Source: an uncultured beta proteobacterium
GTDB lineage: Bacteria > Pseudomonadota > Gammaproteobacteria > Burkholderiales > Burkholderiaceae
Direction: 5' to 3'
NCBI GenBank assembly: GCA_903875135.1
Contig: CAIQUZ010000109.1
Location: 1 to 64,000, forward strand
DNA: 64,000 nucleotides
This document shows positions 62,955-64,000 of this stretch, piece by piece (the stretch's first letter is position 1; every line of letters starts with the position of its first letter). A program made the translations under genes and the position numbers. The notes under the pieces were generated by a model. It was not told where the DNA came from. It did not search any database and saw nothing but the letters and a program-made list of their open reading frames with translations.

Positions 62955-64000
62955 ATGATGACAAAAGCGCTTTTTGGGCAAATGATGGATAGTCCTTTAT
63001 TAATTTCTAATATTTTAAGTTCTGCGGCTCGACATCACGCACAACTCGAAATTGTTTCAAGAAGGGCTGAAGGAGATATTCACCGTTACACGGTGGTAGA
63101 TCTTCAAGTGAGAGCAAAAAAACTTGCTCAAGCTTTAGAAAGACTCCATTTAGATGCTGGATCTAGAATTGGAACCTTGGCTTGGAATGGATATCGACAT
63201 TTAGAAATTTATTATGGTGTTTCTGGAAGTGGTTTGGTCTGCCACACCATTAACCCGAGATTATTTTCAGAACAAATTGCCTACATCATTCAACACGCTG
63301 AAGATGAGATTATTTTCTTTGATCAAAGCTTCCAATCTCTGGTGGAAGGTCTTATCCCTTTATGCCCTCATGTGAAAAAATGGATCTGTTTGATTGATCC
63401 AGCGCTAATGCAAAGTAGTGAGTTGGCATTGGATAACTATGAGTCCTTTATCGAGCAGGAATCAGGTGATTTTGAATGGCCTATTTTTGATGAGAGGTTG
63501 GCTTCAAGTCTTTGTTATACATCGGGTACTACCGGCAATCCGAAGGGAGCGCTGTATAGTCATCGCTCGACAGTTCTGCATTCTTATGCAAGCTCTTTAC
63601 CTGATTCCTTAAGTCTGTCAGCGAGGGACGTTATTCTCCCAGTGGTGCCCATGTTTCATGTGAATGCTTGGGGACTCCCATATTCCAGCCTTCTAGTTGG
63701 TGCAAAACTGGTATTACCTGGAGCCAAATTGGATGGCCCATCTATTTATGAGTTACTAGAATCTGAAAAGGTCACTTTTTCAGCTGGTGTTCCTACCATT
63801 TGGGCCGGTTTAATCCAATCGATGAAATTAAAGAATTTAAACTTTTCAACGTTTAAACGAGTGGTGATTGGCGGTTCTGCGTGTCCACCTGCCATGATGA
63901 AAACCTTTCAGGAATACGGCGTTGAAGTGATCCATGCCTGGGGTATGACGGAGTTATCGCCGATTGGAACCGTTGCCAAATTAAAAGCTTCTGATCTTTC
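62955..64000 (+). CDS. Medium/long-chain acyl-CoA ligase, AMP-forming (partial, 3' end outside)
   Basis: The first 348 codons of an ANL-superfamily ligase run off the window end. The P-loop SSLCYTSGTTGNPKG is near residue 187, followed by LPVVPMFHVNAWGLP (A4-type motif) and VIHAWGMTELSPIG (A5). The type resembles FadD-like and 3-methylmercaptopropionyl-CoA (DmdB-like) ligases, which activate medium- or long-chain fatty acids for beta-oxidation. Two adjacent ATGs (62955, 62958) follow AGGAG; the second has the better spacing. It has no stop in the window. Substrate class is inferred. Confidence 0.9.
   Translation, partial: MMTKALFGQMMDSPLLISNILSSAARHHAQLEIVSRRAEGDIHRYTVVDLQVRAKKLAQALERLHLDAGSRIGTLAWNGYRHLEIYYGVSGSGLVCHTINPRLFSEQIAYIIQHAEDEIIFFDQSFQSLVEGLIPLCPHVKKWICLIDPALMQSSELALDNYESFIEQESGDFEWPIFDERLASSLCYTSGTTGNPKGALYSHRSTVLHSYASSLPDSLSLSARDVILPVVPMFHVNAWGLPYSSLLVGAKLVLPGAKLDGPSIYELLESEKVTFSAGVPTIWAGLIQSMKLKNLNFSTFKRVVIGGSACPPAMMKTFQEYGVEVIHAWGMTELSPIGTVAKLKASDL

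Overview
The window looks like chromosomal DNA of a low-GC (roughly 40 % by eye) betaproteobacterium of the order Burkholderiales, most like Polynucleobacter or a close relative. The evidence is the class I PHB gene set with PhaR, the tig-clpP-clpX-lon-tRNA-Val-ppiD order, the purL / ppiC-bolA-yciB-msrB neighbourhood, the single-gene methylmalonyl-CoA mutase operon, and close resemblance of several proteins to Burkholderiales families. The genus is an inference from family memory and gene order. Almost everything is housekeeping or central metabolism; I see no CRISPR array, insertion sequence, prophage, rRNA or integrase.

Layout. 1-4.2 kb: the 3' end of livF, about 450 bp without a convincing gene, then a catabolic uptake cassette (SDR dehydrogenase, TorT/RbsB-like binding protein, RbsC-like permease, single-domain RbsA-like ATPase). 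4.2-6.8 kb: a small membrane protein, tRNA-Asn(GTT), a GNAT acetyltransferase, a DUF4743-Nudix hydrolase, an AT-rich gap with two perfect inverted DnaA boxes, and tRNA-Arg(CCT). 6.8-14.6 kb: parE-parC (topoisomerase IV), a RidA-family protein, a VWA/MoxR pair and two small c-type cytochromes. 14.6-24.4 kb: a GntR/FCD regulator divergent from scpA-meaB-pccB-pccA-epimerase, which convert propionyl-CoA to succinyl-CoA, followed by malate synthase. 24.4-31.3 kb: tsaB-rimI-HolD-like, lplT/alr, bamD/rluD-pgeF. 31.4-37.2 kb: PHB metabolism (phaC-phaB-phaR, rimO, bktB-like thiolase). 37.2-43.9 kb: mfd-serB divergent from a fused ispDF and an old yellow enzyme. 44.0-51.8 kb: tRNA-Leu(TAG), tig-clpP-clpX-lon, tRNA-Val(TAC) and a PpiD that seems to lack its parvulin domain. 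51.8-64 kb: tesA divergent from an orphan YbbA-like ATPase, a PsiF-like lysine-rich repeat protein, lemA and two TPM proteins, purL with a spermidine-synthase-like gene, an opposing msrB-yciB-bolA-ppiC cluster, and the start of an acyl-CoA ligase.

How they work together. Propionyl-CoA carboxylase, epimerase, mutase and its chaperone MeaB feed the TCA cycle, and malate synthase condenses glyoxylate with acetyl-CoA. PhaC, PhaB and the thiolase store acetyl-CoA as polyhydroxybutyrate, with PhaR as regulator. Trigger factor, ClpXP, Lon, PpiD, the secreted parvulin and BamD form a protein folding and quality-control block.

The most interesting points are the PpiD lacking its isomerase domain, a cysteine-free HolD-like protein beside rimI, the inverted DnaA-box pair at 6470-6492, the TorT-like binding protein wired to an ABC importer, the repeat-bearing PsiF-like protein, the in-frame ispD-ispF fusion, two coding G8/C8 tracts, and probable leaderless starts such as purL. 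I found no clearly new multi-gene defence or mobile system.
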